Under the pieces are notes generated by a model, which searched no databases, had not been told where the DNA came from, and worked only from the letters and a program-made list of their open reading frames with translations. Below, piece after piece: positions 62,107 through 64,000 of a stretch of DNA of 64,000 bases. Origin of the DNA: SVEL01 sp045125245 (GTDB lineage Bacteria; Bacillota; Clostridia; Lachnospirales; Lachnospiraceae); NCBI GenBank assembly GCA_045125245.1, contig JBGVNF010000012.1:22185-86184 (forward strand), given 5' to 3'. Both the position numbers and the translations under genes were made by a program. How positions within the stretch are numbered: position 1 is the first letter of the stretch; each line of letters begins with the position of its first letter.

Positions 62107-62419
62107 TCCTTTTTTATCTTCAATGATTGCGTAAATTTACCTTCGGAAACAACAAGACAGATTCCACCTAAAACCTCTAGATAAAATATTAAGTTCAAAC
62201 ATCTTTCCTTACTCTACATCAATTCATGCTTTTTTGCAACACAAATAGCCCATACGGGCAGACTTCGGCTTAGTCCTCTTGGCTGTCCTATGAGCTGAAA
62301 GAAAGCATCTGTCAAGGATGCTTCGCACCACTTGTGGCTTTGTCCTTGACAGATGTTTTCTCTTCAGCTTTATCTATAATCAAGAGGACTAAGCCTTATT
62401 GTGTAATATCTACACTTCT
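62107..62419. other. Non-coding stretch between apbE and the ISLre2 transposase gene
   Basis: About 310 nt without a credible gene on either strand. The first half is plain AT-rich sequence; a small hairpin GCCC-ATAC-GGGC lies at 62248-62259; the second half is the 129-nt hairpin described separately; the last 38 nt lie between the presumed IS end and the transposase stop. Confidence 0.7.
62267..62395. repeat. 129-nt imperfect hairpin next to the ISLre2 left end
   Basis: Three nested paired tiers: GGCTTAGTCCTCTTG (62267-62281) with CAAGAGGACTAAGCC (62381-62395), 15 of 15; AGCTGAA (62293-62299) with TTCAGCT (62363-62369); CATCTGTCAAGGA (62306-62318) with TCCTTGACAGATG (62343-62355), 13 of 13. 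The right outer arm coincides with the presumed left terminus of the insertion sequence, so the left outer arm is an inverted copy of that terminus. Confidence 0.75.
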
Positions 62420-63889
62420 CTACAAACTCCAAACGTGAGATTGAAAGTATGCTTTTTTCTTTATCTCTAGTGGCACTGTGTTTTTTATTCTCTCCATATA
62501 TTTTCCTAATTGACCATGTCTATTTTTCTCTGAACGTATTATATCTAGCGAACTTAAAATGGTATATTCAGCTCCTGCGGCTTTTGGCAACTCTTTTTTC
62601 TGATATCTTACCAATTCAAGCATATCTCCACCATTTACATAATACGCTCTCATTTGTGCCATTTTTGATGCACCTTTAACACTCCAACCCATTGGTCTTG
62701 AACTCATTCTTGACGATAATATATGACTTACATGACCTTCTGCACTACATCCTTTAACACCATCTTTATGACGCAGTCTTAACTTTGCTGCTGTCCAATT
62801 AGAGGTTATATATTTTCGTGCTTCTTCCATTCGTTTCATACCTGTATCATCTTTTAAATATGTTTCTAATATATCAACAAGCTCGTTAAATTCTGTTTTT
62901 GTCTTTTTACGAATTACGTATCTAAGTTCATCTCGCGCATCGCTCTGGCTATCTAACATATGGCTAGTAAGCTTCATTAGATATTTTTCTATGTGATACT
63001 CATCTAATACATACGTTATGCCTTCTAATCTTTTCATTCCAGCTTTTATCCATGATCCTCCATCGCTGTTAAGATATATTTTCTTCACCTTACTTAAATC
63101 ATATTTATCATTAAGATATTTATAGATTTCATCCCAGAAACTATCATTATCTTTGCCATTACACACTCTGCAAAAGTAGTACGGTTCAATTAATTTATGT
63201 CGCTTACTCTTTGGGCTCTCATTTTCTATTCCTTCGTAGACATATACCAATTTCGTTATTAAACAATTATTCTTTTGGTTTTCTCCTATCACTCGAAGAT
63301 CACCTTTCTTTTCTCTGAATTGTAGTGATACATGGTCTTCATCTGCATCTATGTAAAGATAATCTACTACCTTTTTATCTTTTCTTATTACCACATTTTC
63401 AGGAAACTCCAGCTTATGTATTTTATTTTTTACAGTCTGTTTACTAACCTCTGACAAAATACTAGCTTCAATACCACCTCTACGATATGACGTTTGAACA
63501 GCCTCTTCGTACATTTTAGCTTCCGCATCTTCTGTCATTCTTTCATGTTTTTCTAATCCTAAAATTCTATCTAACAAATATTCGCTTTTTCCTGTTTCTT
63601 TGCTAACAAACAATGTTTTATTATATGTTACCGCTCCAAGCGATGTTATTAACTGCTTTCTTGTATGACTTTCTACGCTCCATTTTTCTTTTCTATATAA
63701 ACTTTCCTGAAGCATTTCATCCATTAATTCTAGGCTTTCTTTTATCATCTGCAGCCCCAGATTATGCAACTCTTCTGTTAGTGATAGCACATACTCTGCC
63801 ATCTTTAATGGTTCTCTTAGAAAATCATTTTCTAATTTTTCAAAATTTTTAATGCAATTCTCGTTAAAATACTTTATACTCTTAATCAT
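62420..63889 (-). CDS. ISLre2 family transposase (UPF0236)
   Basis: A 489-residue transposase. The likely DDE triad is visible: D181/D183 in YLYIDADEDHVSL, D276 in YLNSDGGSWIKAG, E384 in GCSAEGHVSHILSSRMSSRPMGWS, all conserved boxes of the family. The N-terminal part is helical and probably binds DNA. A GTG at 63898 is in frame, but the ribosome site AAGGTAGG is placed for ATG 63889. The gene is uninterrupted. Its leader can fold over the ribosome site. Confidence 0.94.
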   Translation of the reverse strand: MIKSIKYFNENCIKNFEKLENDFLREPLKMAEYVLSLTEELHNLGLQMIKESLELMDEMLQESLYRKEKWSVESHTRKQLITSLGAVTYNKTLFVSKETGKSEYLLDRILGLEKHERMTEDAEAKMYEEAVQTSYRRGGIEASILSEVSKQTVKNKIHKLEFPENVVIRKDKKVVDYLYIDADEDHVSLQFREKKGDLRVIGENQKNNCLITKLVYVYEGIENESPKSKRHKLIEPYYFCRVCNGKDNDSFWDEIYKYLNDKYDLSKVKKIYLNSDGGSWIKAGMKRLEGITYVLDEYHIEKYLMKLTSHMLDSQSDARDELRYVIRKKTKTEFNELVDILETYLKDDTGMKRMEEARKYITSNWTAAKLRLRHKDGVKGCSAEGHVSHILSSRMSSRPMGWSVKGASKMAQMRAYYVNGGDMLELVRYQKKELPKAAGAEYTILSSLDIIRSEKNRHGQLGKYMERIKNTVPLEIKKKAYFQSHVWSL

Positions 63890-63956
63890 AGAGGACACCT
63901 ACCTTTGTTTGTATTTTTGTTAGCGCTTAATACTTTATCACAAAGGGGTGTCCTCT
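63890..63956 (-). promoter_or_regulatory. Leader inverted repeat over the ISLre2 transposase ribosome site
   Basis: AGAGGACACC (63890-63899) pairs with GGTGTCCTCT (63947-63956) and CCTTTG (63902-63907) with CAAAGG (63941-63946), leaving a 2-nt bulge. On the minus-strand mRNA the ribosome site AAGGTAGG lies in this stem. The outer part is also the right terminus of the element. Transcription entering from outside would make a folded, poorly translated leader. Confidence 0.65.
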
Positions 63957-64000
63957 TTCTATGTCTTTATTTAATTTTCCGAATAAAATTTTACTCTAGC

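Larger units (their letters stand above)
62382..63957 (-). mobile_element. ISLre2-family insertion sequence
   Basis: One full transposase gene with matching ends. The left end reads inwards AAGAGGACTAAGCCTTATTG, the right end read inwards on the minus strand AAGAGGACACCCCTTTGTG. They share AAGAGGAC exactly, then CCTT and TGTG with small shifts. Size of about 1.58 kb fits the family. Flanks TCTATAATC and TCTATGTCT do not give a convincing 9-bp target duplication, so the exact limits are inferred. Confidence 0.65.

Noticed and set aside
62267..62395. An integron attC site
   Set aside because: The hairpin lacks the R' (GTTRRRY) and R'' (RYYYAAC) core sites and no integrase is near.
1..64000. 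CRISPR arrays, tRNA or rRNA genes, phage or dedicated defence genes
   Set aside because: None seen: no regularly spaced direct repeats, no cloverleaf-like intergenic segments, and no recognisable defence proteins.

Overview
The window is a low-GC, gene-dense bacterial chromosome segment. Gene content and order point to a spore-forming anaerobe of the Clostridia, most probably family Lachnospiraceae. The signs are the DUF512-der-plsY-gpsA block, the long conserved run plsX-acpP-rnc-smc-ftsY ... ylxM-ffh-rpsP-khpA-rimM-trmD-rplS-lepB-rbgA-rnhB-FliK-like-FlhB-like-yraN, an Rnf complex, Pta-AckA acetate formation, and the sporulation genes gerW and an alpha/beta SASP. The family placement is inferred from synteny and protein style; no rRNA or tRNA gene is present to confirm it.

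Layout. (1) 1-1300: a cobalamin riboswitch in front of an anchored DUF4430 protein and an ECF S component, probably a vitamin B12 capture and uptake pair. (2) 1300-7000: tmcAL on the minus strand, a large DUF4353 lipoprotein, then pta-ackA. (3) 7000-18200: yceD-rpmF, plsX-acpP-rnc-smc-ftsY, ilvA, ylxM-ffh-rpsP-khpA. This is lipid initiation, chromosome condensation, the signal recognition particle and ribosome building. (4) 18200-25820: rimM-trmD, rplS, three type I signal peptidases around rbgA, rnhB, a FliK-like plus FlhB-tail pair, yraN. (5) 25820-31700: a structured intergenic element, an anchored GH25 lysozyme (minus), then DUF512 radical SAM-der-plsY-gpsA. (6) 31700-39000: a LuxR-type large ATP-binding regulator, cardiolipin synthase, and a gene set of two unknown proteins, DUF2953 and GerW. 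(7) 39000-43400: a 49-residue membrane protein too short for normal gene calling, then metF, a separate MetH reactivation-domain protein and a short MetH. (8) 43400-53200: rpmB (minus), yloU-yloV-recG, ddl-murF, a zinc-ribbon membrane protein, a SASP and a DEDD nuclease (both minus). (9) 53200-58400: rnfCDGEAB. (10) 58400-64000: a PAS-GGDEF-EAL protein, an IS200-type tnpA element, apbE (minus; its product attaches FMN to RnfG and RnfD), and an ISLre2-family element at the right edge.

Functional links. The B12 riboswitch, the B12 uptake pair and the cobalamin-dependent MetF/MetH set form a cobalamin-methionine theme, although they lie 38 kb apart. Rnf and ApbE belong together biochemically and are separated by an IS200 insertion region and a c-di-GMP protein. 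PlsX, AcpP, PlsY, GpsA and Cls cover much of phospholipid synthesis.

No CRISPR array, phage, toxin-antitoxin or dedicated defence locus was seen. The most unusual signals are RNA or DNA structures: a perfect 15-bp hairpin in the RNase III gene leader; a dyad over the ylxM promoter; a REP-like structured element after yraN; ribosome-site-sequestering leaders in both insertion sequences; and a 129-nt hairpin whose outer arm is an inverted copy of the presumed ISLre2 end. Among proteins they are the FliK/FlhB-like pair outside any flagellar cluster, the unknown pair before DUF2953-gerW, the three adjacent signal peptidases and a cysteine-rich tail on RnfE.
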